DNA of 7,577 nucleotides from Actinomycetospora sp. (GTDB lineage: Bacteria; Actinomycetota; Actinomycetes; Mycobacteriales; Pseudonocardiaceae). Positions 1 through 4,949 of the stretch are shown in pieces. The notes under the pieces were generated by a model. It searched no databases. It was not told the origin of the DNA and was given only the letters and a program-made list of their open reading frames with translations. Position 1 is the first letter of the stretch. Each line of letters starts with the position of its first letter. The DNA is taken from positions 1-7,577 of the forward strand of contig JAICLN010000208.1 of the NCBI GenBank assembly GCA_025925615.1. The letters run 5' to 3'. Both the position numbers and the translations under genes were made by a program.

Positions 1-286
1 CCTGGCGCGCGGCGGCGGGGTGTACGGGCGCGGCGGCGGGCCAGGAGCCGGTCGCCGTCTGTCGCGGCGCAACCTGGGGTCCGGAGTACGGCCCGACGGC
101 GGGCTGCGGCCCGGAGTAGTGGCCCGGTGCCGGGGTGGGCCCGGACCACGGCCCCGCCGCGGGCTGCGGGCCCGACCACGGGCCCTGCGGGCCGGCCGCG
201 GCGTCGTGCCGGCCGCCGACGGCCGTGTCACGGGGCACCGGGATGCCGAACTCCGGGCGCGGGTCCTGCTGCAGGTCGGGGCGCAT
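1..286 (-). CDS. Gly/Pro-rich repeat protein, N-terminal part (3' end outside window)
   Basis: This is an open minus-strand frame from an ATG at 286 that runs off the left edge without a stop, giving 95 visible residues. The start is well supported: GGAGG lies 9 bases upstream of the ATG. The protein begins MRPDLQQDPRPEFG. After a charged stretch of about 34 residues come four tandem decapeptides (residues 35-74) of pattern G-P/H-W/Y-S-G-P-Q/T-P/V-A-x, then an Ala/Pro-rich segment. There is no signal peptide or membrane segment in the visible part. Such disordered Gly/Pro/Gln/Tyr tracts commonly precede a membrane or surface domain in actinobacterial proteins, but that domain would lie outside the window, so no function is assigned. 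The frame is believable because of the ribosome site and the in-frame repeat, not because of a recognised family. Confidence 0.7.
   Translation of the reverse strand, partial: MRPDLQQDPRPEFGIPVPRDTAVGGRHDAAAGPQGPWSGPQPAAGPWSGPTPAPGHYSGPQPAVGPYSGPQVAPRQTATGSWPAAAPVHPAAARQ
65..184 (-). repeat. Four tandem 30-bp coding repeats (decapeptide)
   Basis: Four consecutive 30-base units encode GPWSGPQPAA, GPWSGPTPAP, GHYSGPQPAV and GPYSGPQVAP. The aromatic residue alternates Trp/Tyr, and the SGP core is invariant. The units differ at several positions, so they look like an old in-frame tandem expansion rather than a recent one. Confidence 0.8.
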
Positions 287-614
287 GGACGAGAACCTCC
301 GGTGTGACTGGGGAGCGGGTCCCGCCACGGCGTCGGGGGTGCCGTGATGGGCGCGGCGACGACGGTAGGGAAGCCCGCGCCGAGGAGCGCCGGAGCTGAG
401 AGCGCAGGGGCCCGGAGGCCGTGCAGGGGCCGTCGTCGTGCGTCGAACGGTGCGGTGCAGGACCGGACGTCAGCAACGGCTGCTCCGAATGCCGACGTTC
501 CTCTTCAGGTCCCGCTGAGCGCGCCACTCGCCGTCGTCGGATCACTCCTCCGGGTGAGGTCCGCGCCCGGGCCCTAACGGACGGCCGCCCGGCAACGAGT
601 TCCTCCGGAGACCG
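287..614. other. Gene-free interval between divergent genes
   Basis: I find no convincing gene here: short open frames exist in several phases but have no ribosome site and no recognisable protein. It should hold the promoters of both flanking genes. On the minus strand, TACCGT (362-367) could be a -10 for the repeat protein, giving a leader of about 70 bases. On the plus strand, TAACGG (575-580) could be a -10 for the hydrolase. Neither has a recognisable -35, so both are weak. Confidence 0.4.
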
Positions 615-1340
615 ATGACGAGGAGGACCATGCGCATCGTCACCGCGAGCGCGGCGATCGTGCTCGCCGTACTGGCCGGCCTGCTCGTCGTCAAGACCCG
701 CGCGGACGCCGATGCCGCCCCGGACGTGCGTCCGGTTCCGGTCGCCGCGGTGGCCCCGCGGCCCATGCTCGGCGTGATCGGTGACTCCATCGCCGCGGGG
801 ACCTCGATCGGCGGCGCGGGCGGTCAGGGGTTCCCGAGGATGATCGCGGAGCGGGCCGGCTGGCGGTGGGGGACCACCGCGGTCGTCGGCACGGGGTACG
901 TGACGCACCCCGCCGGGACGCTCCCGTACGACTCCCAGGTCGACGCGATGGTCGCCGCCCACCCGACGGTGCTGGTGGTCGAGGGCTCGCAGAACGACCT
1001 GCACTCCGACGCCCGCGCGGTCGGCCCGGCGGCGAGGGCGCTCTACGCGCGGCTCCGGGCCGCCCTGCCGCAGACCCGCATCGTCGTGGTCGGCCCGGTC
1101 GCCTCGAACTCCGCCCAGGCTGCGGCGCTCGCCGAGGTCGACGCGGCGACGGCCGCCGCGGCCAGGTCGGCCGGACTGCCCTACGTCGACGCGATCGGCG
1201 AGGGCTGGTTCACCGACGCGCAGGCGTCGCTGATCGGCGTCGACCACATCCACCCGACGTGGGCGGGCCACGAGCGGATCGCCGATCTGCTGGGCGCCGA
1301 CCTCGCGCGGCTCGGGGCGCTCCCGCCGTCGGCGGCCTGA
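615..1340 (+). CDS. SGNH/GDSL-family hydrolase, exported or membrane-anchored
   Basis: This 241-residue protein is probably an esterase, lipase or acyl-hydrolase acting outside the cytoplasm. A hydrophobic helix (about residues 7-27) follows basic residues and leads into RADADAAP, fitting a Sec signal peptide or an uncleaved anchor. The catalytic blocks are in order: the nucleophile block GDS at 56-58 (IGDSIAAGT), a block II Gly in GTGY (92-95), the block III Asn in GSQND (N127), and D210-x-x-H213 in VDHIHPTWAGH. Each active-site residue of the SGNH family is therefore present. Length is normal for a compact single-domain member. Two starts are possible: ATG 615 (GGAG 4 bases upstream) and ATG 630 (AGGAGG only 3 bases upstream); both leave the hydrophobic helix intact. 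Substrate is unknown. The gene converges on the tRNA operon and ends 18 bases before a strong hairpin. Confidence 0.9.
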   Translation: MTRRTMRIVTASAAIVLAVLAGLLVVKTRADADAAPDVRPVPVAAVAPRPMLGVIGDSIAAGTSIGGAGGQGFPRMIAERAGWRWGTTAVVGTGYVTHPAGTLPYDSQVDAMVAAHPTVLVVEGSQNDLHSDARAVGPAARALYARLRAALPQTRIVVVGPVASNSAQAAALAEVDAATAAAARSAGLPYVDAIGEGWFTDAQASLIGVDHIHPTWAGHERIADLLGADLARLGALPPSAA

Positions 1341-1358
1341 GGACCCGTCACACGACGA

Positions 1359-1388
1359 AGGCCCTGGTCACCGTGGTGACCAGGGCCT
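1359..1388 (-). terminator. Hairpin terminator of the Gly-Cys-Val tRNA operon, possibly bidirectional
   Basis: There is a perfect 14-base inverted repeat: 1359-1372 pairs with 1375-1388, and the outer sequence is AGGCCCTGGTCACC. It starts 1 base past the CCA of tRNA-Val(GAC) and is followed on the minus strand by TTCGTCGT, without a long U-tract, as is common in GC-rich actinobacteria. It also lies 18 bases after the hydrolase stop on the other strand, so it may serve both transcripts. Confidence 0.8.
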
Positions 1389-1389
1389 G

Positions 1390-1464
1390 TGGTGGGCGAT
1401 ACTGGGATTGAACCAGTGGCCTCTTCCGTGTCAAGGAAGCGCTCTCCCACTGAGCTAATCGCCC
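1390..1464 (-). tRNA. tRNA-Val (anticodon GAC)
   Basis: A full cloverleaf reads on the minus strand: acceptor GGGCGAT/ATCGCCC, a D arm with GCTC/GAGC, an anticodon stem CTTCC/GGAAG around TTGACAC, and a T arm ACTGG-TTCAATC-CCAGT. The anticodon is GAC (valine GUC/GUU). The discriminator is A, and the 3' CCA is encoded in the DNA, unlike in the two upstream tRNAs of the same operon. The other tRNA-Val at 4550-4624 differs at 8 of 75 positions. Confidence 0.97.
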
Positions 1465-1465
1465 G

Positions 1466-1537
1466 AGGCGGAGGCGGGAATCGAACCCGCGTACAGGGCT
1501 TTGCAGGCCCTTGCCTAAACCACTCGGCCACTCCGCC
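1466..1537 (-). tRNA. tRNA-Cys (anticodon GCA)
   Basis: The cloverleaf on the minus strand has acceptor GGCGGAG/CTCCGCC, an anticodon stem AGGGC/GCCCT enclosing CTGCAAA (anticodon GCA), and a T arm GCGGG-TTCGATT-CCCGC. The discriminator U73 is the cysteine identity element. No CCA is encoded: after U73 comes a single C and then G1 of tRNA-Val(GAC), so the ends must be made by processing plus CCA addition. Confidence 0.97.
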
Positions 1538-1582
1538 GGGAGTTCGGAGAACGGCCCGGCGCCGAGGGGGGCCTGCCTCCCG

Positions 1583-1655
1583 AGCGGACGACGGGACTCG
1601 AACCCGCGACCCTCACCTTGGCAAGGTGATGCGCTACCAACTGCGCTACGTCCGC
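1583..1655 (-). tRNA. tRNA-Gly (anticodon GCC)
   Basis: This is the first tRNA of the minus-strand operon. Acceptor is GCGGACG/CGTCCGC, the anticodon stem TCACC/GGTGA encloses TTGCCAA (anticodon GCC, the main glycine codons in GC-rich genomes), and the T arm is GCGGG-TTCGAGT-CCCGT. The discriminator is U, as usual for bacterial tRNA-Gly. CCA is not encoded. A 45-base spacer separates it from tRNA-Cys. Confidence 0.97.
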
Positions 1656-1703
1656 ATGTCATCGGTGAGAACACCTGGTGGCGTCCCCCTGCCGACGACC
1701 GAA

Positions 1704-1709
1704 ACTCTA
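1704..1709 (-). promoter_or_regulatory. Candidate -10 of the tRNA operon
   Basis: TAGAGT on the minus strand lies about 49 bases before tRNA-Gly, between the ssgB-side hairpin and the tRNA. It predicts a transcript start near 1697. No clear -35 hexamer is visible at the usual spacing, so the call rests on position and on the hexamer alone. Confidence 0.35.
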
Positions 1710-1724
1710 CTGCATCGTGCGCGG

Positions 1725-1741
1725 CCCCCTCGCCGAGGGGG
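1725..1741 (-). terminator. Hairpin after the ssgB-like gene
   Basis: CCCCCTC (minus strand) pairs with GAGGGGG around a 3-base loop, starting 5 bases after the stop of the ssgB-like gene. There is no U-tract. It probably separates that gene from the tRNA operon promoter downstream. Confidence 0.6.
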
Positions 1742-1746
1742 GTCGA

Positions 1747-2166
1747 TCAGGAGGGGTCCGTCGACAGCAGCAGCCCCAGGGCGTGCTCGAGGTCGAGCCA
1801 GTCGTCCTCGGAGCCCGGTTCGATCACCTCGTGGGTGCGCTGGAGGAACTCCGAGACCTCGCGGGCGAGCGCTCGGAAGGTCGCGTGTCCCGACGGGGAG
1901 GAGAGCTCGATCTCCACCGTCTCGCCCTCGGACGGGCGGATACGGACGTCGCCGTCGCCGGCGGCGTCGATGAGGCCCTCCGTGAGGAGGTCCCGGGAGA
2001 AGACCCACTCGACCCAGCCGGCCCGCCCGGTGCGGAAGGCCGCCTGGACGGCGTAGGGGTCACGCGAGTCGTACCGGAGCTCGACCTGGACCGGCACCGG
2101 CGGGTTCGGCGGGCCGATCAGGTCGAAGACCGCCGTGGAGCGGATCGTGACGTGGTCGTTGTGCAT
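1747..2166 (-). CDS. ssgB: SsgA/SsgB-family sporulation and cell-division regulator (SALP)
   Basis: This 139-residue protein is the length of SsgB. The family signature is clear: VELRYDSRDPYAVQAAF (residues 28-44), then VEWVFSRDLLTEGL (52-65), GDVRIRPS (72-79) and IELSSPSG (87-94), closely resembling the Streptomyces SsgB pattern LRYDxxDPYAVxAxF...VEWVFARDLLxEGL. In Streptomyces, SsgB is a small cytoplasmic protein that binds FtsZ and helps position and promote Z-ring assembly at sporulation septa. In non-Streptomyces actinomycetes an SsgB-like protein is often the only family member. I chose the ATG at 2166, which gives the family length and puts the conserved domain near the N-terminus; an upstream extension of 28 residues is possible but does not look like the family. 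The ribosome site is weak (GAAAGG, 10 bases upstream). The symbol is by family resemblance; other SsgA-like paralogs cannot be fully excluded. Confidence 0.9.
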   Translation of the reverse strand: MHNDHVTIRSTAVFDLIGPPNPPVPVQVELRYDSRDPYAVQAAFRTGRAGWVEWVFSRDLLTEGLIDAAGDGDVRIRPSEGETVEIELSSPSGHATFRALAREVSEFLQRTHEVIEPGSEDDWLDLEHALGLLLSTDPS

Positions 2167-2261
2167 TCGAAGGCTGCCTTTCGCGCACGCTGCTGTCGAA
2201 GAAGGGAACGACCGGCGAGCGAGCATGTGACGGCGGTTCACCCGGCTCACGCACCGAGAGC

Positions 2262-2267
2262 ATCGTA
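2262..2267 (-). promoter_or_regulatory. Candidate -10 for the ssgB-like gene
   Basis: TACGAT on the minus strand sits about 95 bases upstream of the ATG at 2166. It would give a leader of about 90 bases. There is no convincing -35, so confidence is low. Confidence 0.25.
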
Positions 2268-2321
2268 CGAGTGCCCGATCGAGCCCTTACATGGTCCGGC
2301 TCCGTAACGACGCACCCTCCC

Positions 2322-2358
2322 GGCCGGACCGGCCAGGGCCCCCCGGGAGCACTAGCCT
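2322..2358 (+). promoter_or_regulatory. Candidate promoter with palindrome, sigma/anti-sigma operon
   Basis: TAGCCT (2353-2358) is a plausible actinobacterial -10, giving a leader of about 40 bases before the GTG at 2405. Where a -35 would lie there is instead the inverted repeat GGCCGG-A-CCGGCC (2322-2334). It is enclosed by a second repeat, CTCCCGG (2317-2323) with CCGGGAG (2343-2349). The palindromes may be regulatory or only reflect high GC. Confidence 0.3.
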
Positions 2359-2404
2359 GTGCAGCGTCTCCCCCGATCACGAGACGATGAGGCAGGAGAG
2401 AGCC

Positions 2405-3055
2405 GTGTCGGACGCGTCGCAGCGCGGTGCCGAGGTGGCTGCGCAGCGTGACGAACCGACCGAAGACGGTGTGACGGACGCCACTCTTCTCCAGGCGGTC
2501 GCGGCGCGGGCCCCCCGGTCCCTCGACGCGTTCTACGACCGCTTCGCTCGCCGCGCCTACTCCCTGGCCCGCCGCGTGTGCGTCGACGAGACCCTCGCCG
2601 AGGACGTCGTGCAGGAGGTGTTCCTGCTGGTCTGGCGGCACCCTGAGCGCCACGACCCGGCCCGCGGCAGCGTCTCCACCTGGCTGATGACGATGGTCCA
2701 CCACCGTGCCGTGGACGCGGTCCGGCGCGAAGCGACCCGTCGTCGTCACACGGTTCCGCCGGGTGAGGAGGGGGACGAGTGGCTCCCGCCCGGGCCCGGC
2801 GCCGACGAGGCCGCGCTCGACGCCGTCGTCGCCGGGCACGTCCGCGAGGCGCTCGAGGCGCTGCCGGCGGAACAGCGGGAAGCGCTGACCCTTGCCTACT
2901 TCGGCGGGTTCACCCAGCGTGAGGTGGCCAGCATCTCCGGCATCCCGTTGGGGACGGTGAAGTCGCGCATGTTCACCGCGGTCCGGACGCTGCGCGGTCT
3001 GTTGGACGGCCGCGTGGACCGCGGGGACGCCGGATCCGGGGAGGGGTCGTCGTGA
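2405..3055 (+). CDS. ECF (extracytoplasmic function) RNA polymerase sigma factor, SigK-like
   Basis: This 216-residue sigma factor directs RNA polymerase to a regulon released by its partner anti-sigma factor. Sigma region 2 spans about residues 40-110 (FYDRFARRAYSLARRV, AEDVVQEVFLLVW, the WLMTMVHHRAVDAVRR helix). A variable acidic/Pro linker (115-138) follows, then region 4 (about 145-200) with the helix-turn-helix TQREVASISGIPLGTVKSRM at 170-189. There is no extra C-terminal domain. The start is GTG 2405, with AGGAG six bases upstream; an in-frame ATG at 2291 would add 38 unconserved residues without a ribosome site. The stop overlaps the next start by 4 bases (GTGA), so the anti-sigma factor is translationally coupled. 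Pairing with an RskA-type anti-sigma factor suggests the SigK-like ECF group; the inducing signal is not readable. Confidence 0.93.
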   Translation: MSDASQRGAEVAAQRDEPTEDGVTDATLLQAVAARAPRSLDAFYDRFARRAYSLARRVCVDETLAEDVVQEVFLLVWRHPERHDPARGSVSTWLMTMVHHRAVDAVRREATRRRHTVPPGEEGDEWLPPGPGADEAALDAVVAGHVREALEALPAEQREALTLAYFGGFTQREVASISGIPLGTVKSRMFTAVRTLRGLLDGRVDRGDAGSGEGSS

Positions 3056-3981
3056 CCGCCCCGCAGCCCACGTCCGAGGGACACCCCGAGCTCGCCGTCG
3101 CCTGGGTGCTGCACGGCCTCGAGCCCGACGAGGACGCCGTCTTCGCCCTGCACCTCGTCGACTGCCCGGGCTGCCGGCAGATCGTGGCCGAGACCGAGGA
3201 GATCTCGACGCTGCTCGGGTCGGCCGTACCGGTCGTGGAGCCGCCGCCGGCGTTGCGGGCCGCGCTCCTGGCGGCGGCCTCCGAGGACTCGTCGGATGCC
3301 AGCGACGCGTCGTTGCTGGCGTCCAGTGAGAGGAAAGCCCCGTTCTCGGGGGAGCCGGGGGATGAGGCTGTCAGCGATGAGCCACAGCGGACACCTGACG
3401 TGGGTGCCGGTCCATCGTCGCCTGCCGAGCACGACGCGACCGTGGTGCCGCTGCCACGACGGGGTTCCGACGGGAGCCGTGGCCGGTGGATCCGTCGCGC
3501 GACCGCCGGCATCGCCGTGGCGGCCGTGCTCGCCCTCGTCGTCGCGATCGGTGGCCTCGTCGCCACGAACCGGTCGCTCTCCGAGCAGCGCGACGCCGCC
3601 ACCGCGCACGCCGCCCAGCGCGACGAGGTCGTGCAGCTCCTCGACGCCGCCTCGCAGCCCGGGAACCCCCACGCCGTTCTCGCCACGCCGGCGGGCGGCC
3701 TCGTCGGCCTCGTCGTCGACCGGGGCCGCGGCCCCGAGGTCCTCGTCTCGGGGCTGGCCCCGGCGGACGCGGGCCACACCTACGTCCTCTGGGGCCTCGC
3801 CGGGAAGACGCCGGTCGGGCTGACGACGGTCGAGATGTCCGGTTCGGGACCCGTCGTGCAGTCCGTACCCTCGGTGGAGGCGGCCGGGCGGTTCGCCGGG
3901 TTCGCTATGTCCCTCGAGCCCGGGCACTCCGTCCCCGCCGCGCCGACCCAGGTCGTCGCGAGCGGTCAGACCACGGGCTGA
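3052..3981 (+). CDS. RskA-type transmembrane anti-sigma factor
   Basis: This 309-residue single-pass membrane protein should hold the upstream sigma factor inactive at the membrane. The N-terminal cytoplasmic part (residues 1-75) has the zinc-binding anti-sigma motif H34-x3-C38-x2-C41 (HLVDCPGC). One membrane helix lies at about 150-172 (ATAGIAVAAVLALVVAIGGLVATN), preceded by a basic RGRWIRR stretch. A short coiled-coil-like segment (174-200) and the extracytoplasmic RskA domain (about 203-306) follow, with its recognisable GHTYVLWGLAG and FAMSLEPG...PTQVVASG ending. The linker between the zinc domain and the membrane (about 75-148) is long, Ser/Asp/Pro-rich and probably disordered, making the protein longer than many family members. 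The start is GTG, with GGGGAGGGG six bases upstream, overlapping the sigma stop. In this family the sigma factor is typically released by stepwise proteolysis. Confidence 0.93.
   Translation: MTAPQPTSEGHPELAVAWVLHGLEPDEDAVFALHLVDCPGCRQIVAETEEISTLLGSAVPVVEPPPALRAALLAAASEDSSDASDASLLASSERKAPFSGEPGDEAVSDEPQRTPDVGAGPSSPAEHDATVVPLPRRGSDGSRGRWIRRATAGIAVAAVLALVVAIGGLVATNRSLSEQRDAATAHAAQRDEVVQLLDAASQPGNPHAVLATPAGGLVGLVVDRGRGPEVLVSGLAPADAGHTYVLWGLAGKTPVGLTTVEMSGSGPVVQSVPSVEAAGRFAGFAMSLEPGHSVPAAPTQVVASGQTTG
3294..3324 (+). repeat. Intragenic inverted repeat in the anti-sigma linker
   Basis: GGATGCCAGC (3294-3303) pairs with GCTGGCGTCC (3315-3324), with one G-U wobble in RNA and an 11-base loop. It falls in the part of the anti-sigma gene encoding the low-complexity Ser/Asp linker. 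It may be incidental. Confidence 0.4.
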
Positions 3982-4055
3982 CCGACCGGGGCGCGACGGC
4001 GAGCGCGACCGACCTGCCCGACCGGCACCGCCGGCCGACGCCCCGAGAGAAGGCG

Positions 4056-4529
4056 ATGACACAGCCCCAGGCCAGACCCGACCGTCCGGCTCCCGTCGAG
4101 GACCCGCCCGAGGGTCGGGCGCACGCAGCCGTGGTCCGGCTGCGGTCGTTCCGCGCCACGGTGCGGGCGCGGCCGGGCTGGAACCTGGTGTGGCGGATCG
4201 GGATCGGGGTGATCGGCACGGCCGTCCTCGTCCTCGGACTGATCGCGATCCCGTACCCGGGTCCCGGATGGCTGATCGTCTTCGCCGGCCTCGGCATCCT
4301 CGCCACGGAGTTCACCTGGGCGGGCCGGCTCCTGCGCTTCGCGCGGCGGTACTACGACCAGTGGGTCGCGTGGGTCCGGCGCCAGAACCGGGTCGTGCAG
4401 CTGCTCCTCGGCCTCGCGACGCTGGCCGTGGTGCTGGCGACGTTGTGGCTGCTCAACGCGTTGTGGCTGGTGGCGAAGGTCGTGGGCCTCGGTCACTGGA
4501 CCTGCCTGCACAGCCCGATCTTGGGGTGA
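4056..4529 (+). CDS. PGPGW-family (TIGR02611-like) membrane protein
   Basis: This is a small integral membrane protein of 157 residues of unknown function. The signature IPYPGPGWLIVFAGLGILATEF sits at about 65-86, with PGPGW at 68-72 between two hydrophobic stretches (about 47-66 and 72-85). A third, longer hydrophobic segment at 115-145 could be one or two helices. The N-terminal 40 residues are charged and Pro-rich, probably cytoplasmic. The amphipathic basic part between helices (RLLRFARRYYDQWVAWVRRQNR) is typical of the family. The start is ATG 4056, preceded by GAGAGAAGG close to the start. It lies 74 bases after the anti-sigma gene on the same strand and may be read from the same transcript, though nothing links it functionally to the sigma system. 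The Cys/His-containing tail (HWTCLHSP) is not a recognised motif. Confidence 0.88.
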   Translation: MTQPQARPDRPAPVEDPPEGRAHAAVVRLRSFRATVRARPGWNLVWRIGIGVIGTAVLVLGLIAIPYPGPGWLIVFAGLGILATEFTWAGRLLRFARRYYDQWVAWVRRQNRVVQLLLGLATLAVVLATLWLLNALWLVAKVVGLGHWTCLHSPILG

Positions 4530-4531
4530 GT

Positions 4532-4537
4532 TAGGCT
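4532..4537 (+). promoter_or_regulatory. Candidate -10 for tRNA-Val(CAC)
   Basis: TAGGCT lies between the membrane-protein stop and the tRNA and predicts initiation about 5-6 bases before the mature 5' end. Any -35 would fall inside the end of the membrane-protein gene, and none is obvious. Read-through from the upstream gene is the alternative. Confidence 0.35.
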
Positions 4538-4549
4538 GGACGGCGCTGC

Positions 4550-4624
4550 GGGCGATTAGCTCAGGGGTAGAGCGCTTCGTTCACACCGAAGAGGTCACTG
4601 GTTCGATACCAGTATCGCCCACCA
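4550..4624 (+). tRNA. tRNA-Val (anticodon CAC)
   Basis: A complete cloverleaf: acceptor GGGCGAT/ATCGCCC, an anticodon stem CTTCG/CGAAG around TTCACAC (anticodon CAC, reads GUG), a T arm ACTGG-TTCGATA-CCAGT, discriminator A and an encoded CCA. It matches tRNA-Val(GAC) at 67 of 75 positions, in inverted orientation within the window. It starts only 20 bases after the stop of the membrane-protein gene. Confidence 0.97.
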
Positions 4625-4627
4625 GCA

Positions 4628-4671
4628 AAGGCCCTGGTCAGAGACTCGCAAGAGTCACCGGCCAGGGCCTT
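4628..4671 (+). terminator. Nested hairpin terminator of tRNA-Val(CAC)
   Basis: The outer stem AAGGCCCTGG (4628-4637) pairs with CCAGGGCCTT (4662-4671). Inside is a second stem, GACTC (4643-4647) with GAGTC (4652-4656), closed by a GCAA tetraloop. TCGTCGT follows. The outer stem and flank match the terminator of the other tRNA-Val. Confidence 0.8.
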
Positions 4672-4949
4672 CGTCGTCTGCGGATCAAGATCGAACGAAC
4701 AAGAACGAACGTTGATCGTGAGAACGCAACAGCACGACGAATCCTCAGGCGTGCCGGTCAGCTCAGCGTTGCTGGGCAGGAGCGGGTCGGCCCTGCTTGC
4801 GCCACGCGTGTCGACAACGCTCGCCGTCACCTACGCCCGGGCGAAGCGGGCCGGGAGTCGGGTTTACGTTCGGGGCAGGCGATGGTTCCAGCCCGATACC
4901 GTGCGCGGGACGCCGTTGCCGGGGCCTGCGGTCTCAACCCGCGGGCTGT
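4672..4949. other. Gene-free interval with a lower-GC patch
   Basis: No supported gene was found; open frames here lack ribosome sites and recognisable products. The first 60 bases (4681-4740) are 50% GC in an otherwise much richer sequence. They hold a direct repeat GAACGAAC (4693-4700 and 4703-4710), enclosed by GATCAA (4683-4688) and its complement TTGATC (4712-4717). No copy of the tRNA 3' end is visible downstream, so there is no sign of an integration site. Confidence 0.45.
4925..4945 (-). terminator. Possible terminator of the monooxygenase gene
   Basis: CCCGCGG and CCGCAGG on the minus strand can form a 7-base stem with one mismatch and a 7-base loop. It begins 5 bases after the monooxygenase stop. 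There is no U-tract, so this is tentative. Confidence 0.35.

Noticed and set aside
228..1271. Long minus-strand open frame opposite the SGNH hydrolase
   Set aside because: It is Arg/Gly/Asp-rich with no family resemblance and lies antisense to a gene with a full catalytic motif set; it is a by-product of high GC.
1181..1973. Open frames on both strands across the tRNA cluster, with phrases such as DGTRTRDPHLGKVMRYQLRY
   Set aside because: These are translations of tRNA genes and their complements, a well-known source of false hypothetical proteins.
4561..4830. Minus-strand frame reading through the complement of tRNA-Val(CAC)
   Set aside because: Its C-terminal half is antisense tRNA and terminator; there is no ribosome site or recognisable domain.
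4550..4910. tRNA-Val(CAC) as an integration site with a downstream att copy
   Set aside because: There is no direct repeat of the tRNA 3' end in the window, no integrase, and only short chance similarity near 4881-4900.
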